A stretch of 64,000 bases of DNA from Thermoanaerobacterium butyriciformans. Lineage in GTDB: Bacteria; Bacillota; Thermoanaerobacteria; Thermoanaerobacterales; Thermoanaerobacteraceae. Position numbers and translations under genes: made by a program. The notes beneath the pieces were generated by a model. The model was not told the DNA's origin. It saw only the letters and a list, made by a program, of their open reading frames with translations, and searched no databases. Of this stretch, positions 18,479-28,347 are shown piece after piece. Position 1 is the first letter of the stretch, and each line of letters starts with the position of its first letter. The DNA lies in NCBI RefSeq assembly GCF_017874545.1, contig NZ_JAGGLT010000009.1, positions 29,801 to 93,800 of the forward strand. The letters are read 5' to 3'.

Positions 18479-19654
18479 ATGAAAACATTTAGGTTATGGC
18501 TTGTAGTTGCTTTGATGGTTTTTGCAACTTTTGCATTTGCAGGTTGTGGAAATAGCACAAGCTCAAGCAGCACAGGCTCAAGCAATACAAGTTCAAGTAA
18601 TACGAGTTCAAGCAATACAAGCTCAAATAGTGCAGATAAGTATTCAAATGTTGGTATAGTGCTTCCAACAAAAGCTGAATCAAGATGGCCGATGGCACAG
18701 AAGCAATTCGAACAAGTATTGCCAGGTGCTACAATTCTTTATAGTAACGGAGATACCGCTACTGAAAAGACAAACGTTGAAAGTCTTATATCTAAAGGTG
18801 TAAAGGTTCTTGTTATCGTTCCACAGGATGCAACTGCAGCAGCAGCTGAAGTAAATGAGGCTCATAGTAAAGATATCAAGGTTATTTCTTATGACAGACT
18901 TATAATGAATACACCAAATGTTGACTATTATGTAACATTTGACAGCGTAGCTGTTGGTGCAGCTCAAGCTCAATATTTAGTTGACAACGCTAAAGGTACA
19001 GGCAATCACTTGTATTTATACGCAGGTGCTCCATCAGATAACAATGCATTCTTATTCTTCCAGGGTGCTTGGAGTGTTCTTCAACCAAAGATTGCTGATG
19101 GTACATTTGTAATAGAAAATTCAAGTATTGCTGATTCATTGAAAAACACAGCAACACTAACACACAGTCAATTAGCTCAAATTATAAATCAGATTACAAC
19201 AAACTGGGATCCAGCAACTGCTAAGACATTAGCACAAGCTAACTTGGCAAAAGCAAAGGCGGATCAGAAGGGCGTTGTTTATGTTCTTGCTCCAAATGAC
19301 GATACATCACGTGCTATAACAGATACATTCAGAGCAGACAAAGATGTTACTCAGATTTACTCAACAGGTCAGGACTTTACACAGGCCTCGTTGCAGTACA
19401 TCTTAGATGGCAAACAGAGCATGACAATTTGGAAAGCAGATGCAAAACTTGTTGCTGACGTTAAAGATATAGTTGATTCTATCAACAATAATACAAAGCC
19501 ATCATGTATCGTAACAACTTACAATAATGGCAGCGCAGACGTTCCTGCAACAAAAGCTCCTTTGATTATCGTTACAAAGGACAATGCTGAAAGCGTTATT
19601 AATTCTTCAGGATTGTATAAAGTGGATAACGGTAAAGTTACTCCAGTACAATAA
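18479..19654 (+). CDS. xylF: D-xylose ABC transporter substrate-binding lipoprotein
   Basis: A 391-residue lipoprotein (lipobox FAGC, Cys23). A serine/asparagine/threonine linker built from a repeated 15-base unit (about 18546-18625) follows, then a XylF/ChvE-type binding domain from about residue 50. Motifs include VIVPQDA, KVISYDRL and VDYYVTFDSVAVG. It binds sugar outside the cell and delivers it to XylGH. A strong ribosome site, AAAGGAG, precedes the ATG. A hairpin after the gene probably lets it be made in excess of the ATPase and permease. Xylose specificity is inferred from family; other aldoses are possible. Confidence 0.85.
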   Translation: MKTFRLWLVVALMVFATFAFAGCGNSTSSSSTGSSNTSSSNTSSSNTSSNSADKYSNVGIVLPTKAESRWPMAQKQFEQVLPGATILYSNGDTATEKTNVESLISKGVKVLVIVPQDATAAAAEVNEAHSKDIKVISYDRLIMNTPNVDYYVTFDSVAVGAAQAQYLVDNAKGTGNHLYLYAGAPSDNNAFLFFQGAWSVLQPKIADGTFVIENSSIADSLKNTATLTHSQLAQIINQITTNWDPATAKTLAQANLAKAKADQKGVVYVLAPNDDTSRAITDTFRADKDVTQIYSTGQDFTQASLQYILDGKQSMTIWKADAKLVADVKDIVDSINNNTKPSCIVTTYNNGSADVPATKAPLIIVTKDNAESVINSSGLYKVDNGKVTPVQ

Positions 19655-19684
19655 TCACTGTTAACTATTACGCTATACAATTTG

Positions 19685-19720
19685 GAAGGGTAGGATAAAC
19701 TTTTGCTTATCATACCCTTC
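19685..19720 (+). promoter_or_regulatory. Intercistronic hairpin xylF-xylG
   Basis: A 14-bp stem with one mismatch (GAAGGGTAGGATAA with TTATCATACCCTTC) and an 8-base loop, followed by a weak T-rich stretch. Such hairpins between binding-protein and ATPase genes stabilise the upstream mRNA or cause partial termination. Confidence 0.65.
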
Positions 19721-19746
19721 GACTTTAATTTAGGAGGTGCAAACTC

Positions 19747-21273
19747 TTGAAAGATGCTGAATACATTCTTGAAATGGATAATATCGGTAAAACCTTTCCT
19801 GGCGTTAAAGCACTGGATGGCGTAAACTTCAAGGTTAAGCGAGGAGAAATTCATTGCTTGGTTGGTGAAAATGGCGCAGGAAAATCAACGTTGATGAAGA
19901 TTCTCTCCGGTGTTTACCCATCAGGTACATTTACTGGAAGAATTATTTTAAATTCTACTGAACAACATTTTAGGAGCATTGAGGATAGTGAAAAAGCAGG
20001 AATTGCCATAATACATCAGGAGCTTGCTTTAATACCGGAACTTACAATTTATGAAAACATATTTTTGGGACACGAAATCAAAAAAGGCCCGTTTATAGAT
20101 TGGAATGAAACGATTATTAAAGCCAAAGAAGTGCTTAAAAGAATTCGCGTAAATATTAATCCTGAAACTAAAGTTAAGGATGTTGGAGTTGGAGTTCAGC
20201 AGCTTGTTGAAATAGGTAAAGCCTTAAGTAAAGATGTTAAACTTTTGATATTAGACGAGCCGACAGCAGCGCTTAGTGAAGTTGATTGTGATAACTTGTT
20301 GCAAATTTTAAGAGAATTAAAGAAACAAGGCATAACCTGTATAATGATCTCGCATAAATTAAAAGAAGTTATCTCTATTGCTGATACAATCACGGTTTTA
20401 AGAGATGGAAAGACAATTACGTCAATTGATGCTACTAAGCGCAAAGTTGAGGAAAAAGAAATAATTAAGTATATGGTTGGCAGAGAGATAGAAGACATTT
20501 ATCCAAAGAGGGAAGGCGTTAAATATGGAGATGTATGCTTTGAATTGAAAAACTGGACAGCTTTTGACCCAAGTAAAGGACGTGAAATTCTCCATAATAT
20601 TAATTTTAAAGTCCACAAAGGTGAAATTGTTGGAATTGCAGGGCTTATGGGCGCAGGGCGTACCGAAATGGCTCTAAGCATTTTTGGCAATACAAAACAT
20701 TATATTATAAAAGGTGAATTATATGTTAATGGAGTCAAAAAGCATTTAAGCTCTCCTGAGAAAGCTATTAAAGAGAAAATTGTATATGTTACAGAGGATA
20801 GAAAAGGAAATGGCCTTGTATTGATTCAAGATATAAAATTTAATATACCTCTTTCCAATCTCAAACAATTGCTGAAAGGGCTTTTTATTGATCAACATGA
20901 AGAAGTAAATGCTGCCAATAAGTTCTTTAATGAGTTAAATATTAAAGCACGCTCTATCGAGCAAGTTGTTGGGACTTTGTCTGGTGGAAATCAGCAAAAG
21001 GTCTCAGTAGCGAAAGGACTTTTTACTTTGCCAGATTTGTTGATTTTGGATGAACCAACTCGAGGAATTGATGTTGGAGCCAAGTTTGAAATATACACAA
21101 TTATGAATGAACTTGTTAAGAGGGGTATGAGCATCATAATGATTTCCTCTGAGTTACCTGAAATATTGGGTATGAGCGATAGGATATATGTTATGTCTAA
21201 TGGTACTATGACCGGTGTTATAGACGCCAAGGATGCAACAGAGGAGAAAATTATGGAAATGGCTACGGCCTGA
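19747..21273 (+). CDS. xylG: Xylose ABC transporter ATP-binding protein
   Basis: A 508-residue double-ATPase of the CUT2 family. The first nucleotide-binding domain has Walker A GENGAGKST (40-48), a degenerate signature (VGVGVQQLVEIGKAL) and Walker B LLILDEPTAAL. The second has a degenerate Walker A (GLMGAGRTE), as usual for this family, plus signature LSGGNQQKV and Walker B LLILDEPTRGID. It starts at TTG 19747, about ten bases after AGGAGGTG. It powers sugar import with XylH. Confidence 0.92.
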   Translation: MKDAEYILEMDNIGKTFPGVKALDGVNFKVKRGEIHCLVGENGAGKSTLMKILSGVYPSGTFTGRIILNSTEQHFRSIEDSEKAGIAIIHQELALIPELTIYENIFLGHEIKKGPFIDWNETIIKAKEVLKRIRVNINPETKVKDVGVGVQQLVEIGKALSKDVKLLILDEPTAALSEVDCDNLLQILRELKKQGITCIMISHKLKEVISIADTITVLRDGKTITSIDATKRKVEEKEIIKYMVGREIEDIYPKREGVKYGDVCFELKNWTAFDPSKGREILHNINFKVHKGEIVGIAGLMGAGRTEMALSIFGNTKHYIIKGELYVNGVKKHLSSPEKAIKEKIVYVTEDRKGNGLVLIQDIKFNIPLSNLKQLLKGLFIDQHEEVNAANKFFNELNIKARSIEQVVGTLSGGNQQKVSVAKGLFTLPDLLILDEPTRGIDVGAKFEIYTIMNELVKRGMSIIMISSELPEILGMSDRIYVMSNGTMTGVIDAKDATEEKIMEMATA

Positions 21274-21292
21274 TATTTTGAGGAGGGATATT

Positions 21293-22465
21293 ATGAAAGA
21301 ACTAGGTGTAATTCTTAGAAAAAACATACGTGATTATGGTATGTTTATTGCATTAGCTGTAATTTTTGTTTTATTTACTATTTTAACTAATGGTACATTT
21401 ATTTCTCCATATAATATATCAAGTTTGATAAATCAAACAGGTTATATAGCAGTATTAGCTACTGGTATGACGCTTGTCATTATTGTTCGGCAAATTGACT
21501 TGTCAGTCGGTTTCCTTTCAGGCTTTTTAGGAGCTATAGCTGCAATATTGATGATGAATTATCATGTTCCAGCTATTCTCGCAATACTTATTGTACTGGC
21601 TTTAGGTGCAGTTATTGGTTTGTTCTTTGGTGTACTGATTGCAAAGGTTGGTATACCTGCGTTTGTCGTAACTCTTGCAGGTATGATATCTTTCCATGGA
21701 TTATTGCTATTCGCTACTCAGGCAGGCGGTACAATTAACATTACTGATAAATTCTTTAATGAAATAGGTAATGGTTTTATACCAAGTTTCGGAAAAATTG
21801 GCGGATTTGCAGTGTCAACTCTTGTAATTGGTTTAATTGGTATAGTATTGTTTATTTATTTTCAGTTTAAGGCTCGGAACACAAAGAAAAAATACAATTT
21901 TGAAGTTCTGCCTATGCCTTTCTTTATTGCTAAAATCGCTTTTATTGTTGCTTTGATTGCAGCATTAATACTTGTTTTGGCGATGAATAATGGTATTTCT
22001 TGGACATTTGTTATTGTTTTTGTAGTTGTTTCTATATTTACGGTGATATTAAATAAAACAGCATTTGGGCGCCACATTTATGCTGTTGGTGGTAACCCTG
22101 AAGCAGCTGAACTTTCTGGTATCAATGTGGCAAATGTTTTAATTTACACATTTGTTATTATGGAGACTTTGACTGCACTTTCAGGAATACTTTTTGCATC
22201 AAGAATGCAAAGTGCTTCACCAACAGCAGGCACAGGTTTTGAGCTCTTGGCAATTGCCGGTGCATTCATCGGCGGATGCTCTGCAAACGGCGGTGTTGGT
22301 AAAGTTACAGGCTCATTAATAGGTTCTTTAGTTATGGTATCGCTAACCAATGGTATGGATTTAATGGGACTTGGAAGTTCTATTCAATACGTAATACAAG
22401 GTATAATACTTGTTTTAGCTGTTGTATTTGACATCCTTACACGTCGTTCTCAAGCTGTTGGCTGA
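21293..22465 (+). CDS. xylH: Xylose ABC transporter permease
   Basis: A 390-residue CUT2 permease with about ten membrane helices. Family motifs are TGMTLVIIVRQIDLSVG near residue 55 and YAVGGNPEAAELSGIN near 265. The frame is open from inside xylG, but AGGAGGG at 21281 fixes the ATG at 21293, nineteen bases after the xylG stop. A terminator follows, ending the xylFGH unit. Confidence 0.92.
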   Translation: MKELGVILRKNIRDYGMFIALAVIFVLFTILTNGTFISPYNISSLINQTGYIAVLATGMTLVIIVRQIDLSVGFLSGFLGAIAAILMMNYHVPAILAILIVLALGAVIGLFFGVLIAKVGIPAFVVTLAGMISFHGLLLFATQAGGTINITDKFFNEIGNGFIPSFGKIGGFAVSTLVIGLIGIVLFIYFQFKARNTKKKYNFEVLPMPFFIAKIAFIVALIAALILVLAMNNGISWTFVIVFVVVSIFTVILNKTAFGRHIYAVGGNPEAAELSGINVANVLIYTFVIMETLTALSGILFASRMQSASPTAGTGFELLAIAGAFIGGCSANGGVGKVTGSLIGSLVMVSLTNGMDLMGLGSSIQYVIQGIILVLAVVFDILTRRSQAVG

Positions 22466-22490
22466 TTAAGGGTGTCTATAAAGGTGCCTG

Positions 22491-22512
22491 GCGGGTTTAT
22501 CCCGCTTTTTTA
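22491..22512 (+). terminator. Terminator after xylH
   Basis: GCGGG-TTTAT-CCCGC followed by six T. Confidence 0.9.
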
Positions 22513-22595
22513 TTTTGCAGATATTATGATGCTTTAAATTGATGAAATTGTGTTATAATTGAATCAAGAGTTTTTATTGAAAGTGGGGGAGTATA

Positions 22596-23765
22596 GTGAA
22601 CTACGAAGATAGAGTGGCAAAGCGTGCAAAATCTATAGAGATATCTACAATAAGGTATTTTTTTAATATGGTAAAAGATGTGCCAGATGCCATATCGCTG
22701 ACGATTGGAGAGCCTGATTTCGTCACACCAAAGCACATAATCGATGCAGCGTATGCCTCATTATTAGAAGGCAAAACAGGATATACGGTAAATGCCGGGC
22801 TTATAGAATTGCGGCAAGAGATATCAAAATATCTCAAAAGAAGTTGCGATGTAGAGTATAAGCCTGACGGTGAGATACTCGTCACAATCGGTGCGACGGA
22901 GGCTATTTACATAGCACTGAATACTCTTGTGGAAGATGGAGACGAAGTATTGATACCGGAGCCGTCATTTGTGGCTTACGATCCGTGTACGAAATTGGCT
23001 GGTGGCAAATCTGTTTTTGTCCCTACATATGAAAAAGATAACTTTGTCTTAAAAGCAGATGTATTAGAAAAGTATGTGACAGATAGATCGAAAGTTTTGA
23101 TTTTGCCATATCCCAATAATCCAACAGGAGCTGTCATGCCTTATGAGGAAATGGTGAAATTGGCTGAGGTAGTATTAAAGTATGATTTGCTGGTTGTGAC
23201 GGATGAGATATACTCTGAACTGGTTTACGATGGCTTTAAGCATGTAAGTTTTGCATCACTGCCTGGAATGTGGAAAAGGACTGTTTTGATAAATGGTTTT
23301 TCTAAGTCTTATGCCATGACAGGATGGAGGCTGGGCTATATAGCCGCACCGGAGTATTTTGTAAAGCACATGACGAAGATACACCAGTACGATGTAACAT
23401 CAGCATCAACACAGTCGCAATACGCAGGATTAGAAGCCATGAAAAATGGTGGAAATGACATCAAATTTATGAGGGAAAAATATGATGAAAGAAGGAAGTT
23501 TTTATATGACAGCTTAATTGATATGGGGTTTGAATGTTTCGAACCTAAAGGCGCATTTTACATATTTCCATCAATCAAGAAGACAGGACTTACATCGGCA
23601 GAATTTGCAAAACGGCTTTTATACGAGGCAAAAGTTGCAGTTGTTCCTGGCAGCGCCTTTGGAGAGCATGGAGAAGGTCATGTAAGGATGGCATATGCCA
23701 CATCAATGGATAATCTAAAGGAGTCGGTAAAAAGGATGGAAAAATTTTTGCGAAATTTTAAATAG
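22596..23765 (+). CDS. PLP-dependent class I/II aminotransferase
   Basis: A 389-residue fold-type I aminotransferase of the aspartate-aminotransferase superfamily. The PLP lysine is Lys237 in GFSKSYAMTGWRLGY. PYPNNPTGAVM and VVTDEIYSELVYDG supply the cofactor-binding Asn and Asp/Tyr, and the C-terminal HVRMAYA holds the substrate-carboxylate Arg. The GTG start follows GGGGGAG. An extended -10 (TGTTATAAT) lies at 22551-22559. The amino donor cannot be told from sequence; PatA/AspC-like roles are common for this subgroup. Confidence 0.9.
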   Translation: MNYEDRVAKRAKSIEISTIRYFFNMVKDVPDAISLTIGEPDFVTPKHIIDAAYASLLEGKTGYTVNAGLIELRQEISKYLKRSCDVEYKPDGEILVTIGATEAIYIALNTLVEDGDEVLIPEPSFVAYDPCTKLAGGKSVFVPTYEKDNFVLKADVLEKYVTDRSKVLILPYPNNPTGAVMPYEEMVKLAEVVLKYDLLVVTDEIYSELVYDGFKHVSFASLPGMWKRTVLINGFSKSYAMTGWRLGYIAAPEYFVKHMTKIHQYDVTSASTQSQYAGLEAMKNGGNDIKFMREKYDERRKFLYDSLIDMGFECFEPKGAFYIFPSIKKTGLTSAEFAKRLLYEAKVAVVPGSAFGEHGEGHVRMAYATSMDNLKESVKRMEKFLRNFK

Positions 23766-23772
23766 GAGTAAC

Positions 23773-23808
23773 ACATGGAACAGTAAATATAAGTTCCATG
23801 TTTTTTTA
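23773..23808 (+). terminator. Terminator after the aminotransferase gene
   Basis: ACATGGAAC/GTTCCATGT stem with an 11-base loop followed by seven T. Confidence 0.9.
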
Positions 23809-23914
23809 TATATTTTAATTATTTTTTAATAATTTCGACATTTGCCTGAAAATAAAATATGATATAATATGTTATGGTATAATATTTGTATTAAAATTTT
23901 TGAGGGGATATGTT

Positions 23915-26485
23915 ATGGAGAATAATACACAACTTAGGCGAAGTGATAGAAATAAAAAGAAAAAAAATAAGAGCGCTTTAAAGAAGATCCTCAATGTTGT
24001 GTTGTGGGGTGTATTGATATTAATTTTGGCAGGTATTGGCGCTGCAGGTGGCAAGGTGTTGGCTATAATTAAAAATACGCCGCCATTATCGCAAGATGCA
24101 TTGACAAAGATGAAACAGTCATCGATAGTTTACGTAAAAAACAGCAATGGAAGCTGGAGCCAAGCGGCTATTTTACATGGTTCTGACAATAGACTTTGGG
24201 TATCAATAGATAAAATACCAAAGAATTTGCAAAATGCTGTTGTTGCTATAGAAGATCAGAGATTCTACAAGAACAATTTAGGCATTGATCCTAAGAGAAT
24301 AGTAGGTGCATTGGTTGCGGACATAAAGGCTGGCGGGAAACCTATAGAAGGTGCAAGTACCATAACACAGCAGCTTGTCAAAAATACGATGCTTACAGAT
24401 GAGAAGACATTGACGAGAAAGATTCAAGAGGCTGTATTGGCTTGGCAACTTGAACAGAAGTATACAAAGAAGCAGATACTGGAAGCATACCTTAATACAA
24501 TTTATTTAGGTGGTCCACATATAAATGCATATGGGGTTCAAGCAGCTGCGCTTCAGTATTTTGGCAAAGATGTAAGTCAGTTAGATCTTGCAGAATGTGC
24601 TATGATTGCCGGAATTACTAATAATCCATCCATGTATTCACCTGATTCAAATGTGGAAAAAGCTACAGAGAGGCAGCACCTTGTTTTAAGTGAGATGCTG
24701 AAACAAGGCTTTATTACTCAAGAACAGTACAATTCCGCTATTAATGAAAAGCTTAATTTTGTTTTCAAGAATCTCAATTTGTCTACGTACAGCCATGGAT
24801 ACTTTATAGATCAGGTCATAAATGATGCTACTGATGCACTTGTAAAGAAACTTGGCATAACTAAATCTGAAGCCTTGAATAAAATATACAATGGTGGGCT
24901 TAGGATATATTCTACAATGGATCCAAACATACAGACAATAATGGAAAATGCCTTTAAAAATCCAAAATTGTTTCCTGTTGATCCGACGTCAAAAGAATCT
25001 GTGCAGGGTGCAATGGTTGTAATAGATTGGAAGACTGGCGAGATAAAGGGTATAGTAGGTGGAAGAAACACAAATGATTTCAAATATGTTACAAGAGGTA
25101 TAAGTTTTGCCGATTCAAAAAGACAACCGGGATCATCTATAAAGCCTTTGACTGTTTATGGACCAGCACTTCAAAGCGGCCTTACTGCTGCGACAGTTGT
25201 GGATGATGTTCCTACGACATTTACACTTCCTGGTGCAAAGCCATATACACCTCACAACTATGAAAGCAATTATTACCATGGATTGGTGACTCTGAGGGAA
25301 GCTATAACAGATTCTTTGAATGTGCCTGCTGTGCAGGTCGTAAATAAAATAGGCATCAATGTATCGGCGACCTATGGAAAGAAATTTGGGCTTGATATAA
25401 CTAAAGATGATATGTATTTGCCAGCATTAGCGTTAGGTGGTTTGAGCCATGGGATAACACCCATTCAGGAAGCTGCTGCTTATGGTGCTATTGCTAACAA
25501 AGGCATGTATATAAGCCCTATTACTTTTACAAAGATTGAAGATTCAACTGGGAAAGTATTGGTTGACAATAAACCTGAGGAACATGTGGTGCTGAGTGAG
25601 CAGAATGCATATATATTGAGAAGCATGATGATGGATGTTGTAAATCACGGTACAGGTACGGCAGCAAGGCTGTCAAACATGGACGTGGCCGGAAAGACTG
25701 GCACGTCTGAAAATTCAGGCAATATATGGTTCTCAGGTTTCACACCATATTATGTTGGAACAGTGTGGATGGGGTATCCATCATCAAATAATGCTGTTAA
25801 AAATTATGGTGTACCACAGGTTGGCGGAACATTTCCGGCAAAGATGTGGAAGACAGTAATGTCTGAGATACATCAGAATCTTCCAGCTAAGCGCTTTACT
25901 GATAAACCATCTGGAATAGTGTATGAAACAGTCTGCAAAGATTCAGGAGAATTGCCTACTGATTTATGTAAACAAGATCCAAGAGGAGACAGAACATATA
26001 CTGAAATGTTTGCTGTAGGTACACAGCCGACAGAATATTGCACAGTTCATGTATCTGCAAAGATAAATACTCTGACTGGGAAATTGGCATCTGAATGGAC
26101 GCTGCCATTCCTTGTAAAAGAAGAAGTGTTTATAAATCCACCAGGAAGAACAGCAAAGCAAAATGCATACGCTGCTGACGGAAAATATGTTGTGCCGACA
26201 GAAGTAGATACAGAAAATCAAATTCAGCCAGGGGATAATCAGAGTGGAAATACTGATCAAAACGGCGATGCAACAAATAGTGACAGCAGCAATACTGCCC
26301 CAGTAAATGGTACAGAGCCCGGAACGACAACTGATAATGGAGGGCAAAGTGGCACCTCAACTACTGATGAGCAAAACAACATCAGTGGAACAAATGGTAA
26401 TCAGACTAGCAGCAGCGGGCAAAATAATTCTGCAACTAATCAAAAGGGAGTTGGGAAGATAATAAACTCAATACTTGGACGCTAA
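23915..26485 (+). CDS. Class A penicillin-binding protein (PBP1A family)
   Basis: An 856-residue bifunctional peptidoglycan synthase. It has a short basic cytoplasmic tail, a membrane anchor near 25-48, and a GT51 glycosyltransferase (Glu113 in AIEDQRFY, then GASTITQQLVKN). The transpeptidase has S407-S-I-K410, DSLN and KTGTS. The final ~110 residues are a Gly/Asn/Ser/Thr/Gln-rich tail that probably threads the wall. A TTG at 23900 begins the open frame, but GAGGGGAT indicates ATG 23915. It stands as a single gene with its own terminator. Confidence 0.93.
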   Translation: MENNTQLRRSDRNKKKKNKSALKKILNVVLWGVLILILAGIGAAGGKVLAIIKNTPPLSQDALTKMKQSSIVYVKNSNGSWSQAAILHGSDNRLWVSIDKIPKNLQNAVVAIEDQRFYKNNLGIDPKRIVGALVADIKAGGKPIEGASTITQQLVKNTMLTDEKTLTRKIQEAVLAWQLEQKYTKKQILEAYLNTIYLGGPHINAYGVQAAALQYFGKDVSQLDLAECAMIAGITNNPSMYSPDSNVEKATERQHLVLSEMLKQGFITQEQYNSAINEKLNFVFKNLNLSTYSHGYFIDQVINDATDALVKKLGITKSEALNKIYNGGLRIYSTMDPNIQTIMENAFKNPKLFPVDPTSKESVQGAMVVIDWKTGEIKGIVGGRNTNDFKYVTRGISFADSKRQPGSSIKPLTVYGPALQSGLTAATVVDDVPTTFTLPGAKPYTPHNYESNYYHGLVTLREAITDSLNVPAVQVVNKIGINVSATYGKKFGLDITKDDMYLPALALGGLSHGITPIQEAAAYGAIANKGMYISPITFTKIEDSTGKVLVDNKPEEHVVLSEQNAYILRSMMMDVVNHGTGTAARLSNMDVAGKTGTSENSGNIWFSGFTPYYVGTVWMGYPSSNNAVKNYGVPQVGGTFPAKMWKTVMSEIHQNLPAKRFTDKPSGIVYETVCKDSGELPTDLCKQDPRGDRTYTEMFAVGTQPTEYCTVHVSAKINTLTGKLASEWTLPFLVKEEVFINPPGRTAKQNAYAADGKYVVPTEVDTENQIQPGDNQSGNTDQNGDATNSDSSNTAPVNGTEPGTTTDNGGQSGTSTTDEQNNISGTNGNQTSSSGQNNSATNQKGVGKIINSILGR

Positions 26486-26489
26486 ATAA

Positions 26490-26525
26490 AAAGATGGCTA
26501 TGGGTTATGTAGCCGTCTTTTTTTA
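26490..26525 (+). terminator. Terminator after the PBP gene
   Basis: AAGATGGCTA/TAGCCGTCTT stem (one G-T pair) with nine-base loop and T run. Confidence 0.85.
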
Positions 26526-26628
26526 CGTATACGATTTTTATTATTGCGTATAATGGAGTAAGATTAGAAAAAATTATTGAAGGAATATTGGCATTCTTGT
26601 AGAAATATATAAGCAGGGGGCGTATATT

Positions 26629-27822
26629 ATGAAAAGCATTGATTATTTAAAAGGGCTTTCTAAGTTTGAGCATCGTGGTTCGGCAACAAAAAATGAGAGA
26701 AAGGCTGCTGACTACATTGCCAATAAGCTTGAAGGTATGGGATATGAAGTAGTTAAGCAGGAATTTAAAACAACTCGTGACAATCTCTATATTTTGCCTC
26801 TTCAGTTTGGTATCCTCTTATTTATAATGGGTGCTGCGTCATTTTTCTACGATAAATTTCTAAATGCATTAGAATTGATTATTTCATTAATTTCAATAGG
26901 ATTGTTGATTTTAGAACTAAGTGGGAAATCTTTTGAGACAAGCATAATGCCAAAACATCGTTCAAAAAATGTCTTTACAAAATTTGAGAAAAACGATAAA
27001 AAGAAGATAATTGTATCTGCACACATTGATACTCAAAAAGGAAGTTTGATGTTTAGCCCTAAAATCGTTGACAAACTGAAAATGATATATAATATCGGCT
27101 ATTTGGGATTTGCACTGATACCTGTCGGCATAGTCTTTGGACTGTTTCATCTTTATCTAATTTCATATATCGTGCTTGGAATTGGCCTTTTAATAACTTT
27201 TGCTATGATTGTATTTTTGCTTGTATGTGAGTTGGGTGGGAAATATACAAATGGTGCCAATGATAATGGTTCAGGGGCATCGCTGGCTTTGGCAATAGCA
27301 GATTATTACATTAACAATAAAGAAAATTTTCCAGATGATGTTGAAGTGATTTTCCTCTTTACAGGAAGCGAAGAGACAGGCGAAAGAGGAATGAAATATT
27401 TCTTGAGAAGATATAGGAGATTATTAAACAAAGATACTCAATTTGTAGTATTGGATAATCTCGGTGCTGGAAAATTGACATACCTTGAAGGAGAAGGAAT
27501 GATATTCTATAAAAAAGCAGGTGAAATGCTCATAGATATAGCTGATGAAATGAGGAAAGAATATCCAAATGGAGTAGTGCAGAAAAGGAAAAATCTACTT
27601 TTGCCGACAGATGCGCTGCCTGTGCTGGCAAATGGCTTTTGCGGCATAACGTTTATATCCATGGATGAAAATGGAAAGATAAAGAATTATCACTGGTTCA
27701 CAGATACTATAGACAATGTCGATTCTAAGTTATTAAGGTATGAAGAAAGCTTTTTGATAGAATATATATTGAGAGTTTCAAAGAAGATAAGCAGTGCAAA
27801 AAGTGTTGAAGCAGTAAAATAG
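26629..27822 (+). CDS. Membrane-associated M28 family peptidase
   Basis: A 397-residue zinc aminopeptidase-like protein. Metal-binding motifs are SAHIDTQ (near 130), GANDNGSGAS (near 210) and GSEETGERG (near 245). Unusually for M28, two hydrophobic hairpins are inserted, at about 58-100 and 150-200, so the enzyme is probably tethered to the membrane. There is no signal peptide. The preceding AGCAGGGGG serves as ribosome site. The substrate is unknown. Confidence 0.85.
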   Translation: MKSIDYLKGLSKFEHRGSATKNERKAADYIANKLEGMGYEVVKQEFKTTRDNLYILPLQFGILLFIMGAASFFYDKFLNALELIISLISIGLLILELSGKSFETSIMPKHRSKNVFTKFEKNDKKKIIVSAHIDTQKGSLMFSPKIVDKLKMIYNIGYLGFALIPVGIVFGLFHLYLISYIVLGIGLLITFAMIVFLLVCELGGKYTNGANDNGSGASLALAIADYYINNKENFPDDVEVIFLFTGSEETGERGMKYFLRRYRRLLNKDTQFVVLDNLGAGKLTYLEGEGMIFYKKAGEMLIDIADEMRKEYPNGVVQKRKNLLLPTDALPVLANGFCGITFISMDENGKIKNYHWFTDTIDNVDSKLLRYEESFLIEYILRVSKKISSAKSVEAVK

Positions 27823-27848
27823 GAGTAGGGGCACCTACTCCTTTGATT
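27821..27848. terminator. Bidirectional hairpin between convergent genes
   Basis: AGGAGTAGG-GGCA-CCTACTCCT, a perfect 9-bp stem overlapping the 3' end of the minus-strand ECF gene. The plus-strand tail is T-rich but interrupted; the minus-strand tail is weak. Confidence 0.65.
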
Positions 27849-28347
27849 TATTAAAATAACCTGTAAGTATAAATATTAAGAATATAGATAGTATACCACC
27901 AATGATGGCTGTCGCAAGCTGCGGAAGTGTAAACGCTGCAACGATCTTTTGCGGTACGTTGACATTAAACCAAGTCAGAATATATTTTACTGAAGCTGCC
28001 AGCCACAAAAATTTTACAACCGCACCTACGATCATACCTATTATGTTGTTTTTTACAGTTTTAAATAGCACTACGTACAGTGTATTACCTATCATTATAA
28101 AAGGAATAAGTATCGGAAATCCCATAAGTCCTACTAAAAAAGCGATGATTGGTGTCAAAAGGCCTATTGACACACCTGACCAGATTCCAACAAAGTATGC
28201 AGAGATTATAAGCATTGCATTTACGATTGAGCCCGTTATAAGCTGTGGCATCTTGATAAACTGCACTATGATTGTAATTGCCAGCAAGATAGCTGTCCTA
28301 GTTATAAATCTGGCATCAAATTTTTTAGTTAATGAGTTATTCGGCAT
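27835..28347 (-). CDS. ECF transporter S component (vitamin/cofactor uptake)
   Basis: A 170-residue membrane protein with five to six helices, of the energy-coupling-factor S-component type. The N-terminal cytoplasmic start is followed by TRTAILLAITIIVQF, and VGIWSGVSIGLLTPIIAFLVG near 55 is typical. The S component confers substrate specificity and uses a shared EcfAA'T module encoded elsewhere. No riboswitch was recognised in the 190 bases upstream, so the ligand cannot be guessed. GGAGGTGGT precedes the ATG. Confidence 0.83.
   Translation of the reverse strand: MPNNSLTKKFDARFITRTAILLAITIIVQFIKMPQLITGSIVNAMLIISAYFVGIWSGVSIGLLTPIIAFLVGLMGFPILIPFIMIGNTLYVVLFKTVKNNIIGMIVGAVVKFLWLAASVKYILTWFNVNVPQKIVAAFTLPQLATAIIGGILSIFLIFILTGYFNKSKE

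Noticed and set aside
18358..18615. Leucine-repeat protein on the minus strand upstream of xylF
   Set aside because: Arises from the repeated Ser/Asn/Thr linker codons of xylF read in reverse.
18546..18625. Short tandem repeats as a possible CRISPR or minisatellite
   Set aside because: They are in-frame 15-base units coding the Ser-rich lipoprotein linker; no spacers.
25964..26347. Cys-rich minus-strand frame opposite the PBP tail
   Set aside because: Product of the low-complexity Gly/Asn/Ser/Thr codons read backwards; no ribosome site.
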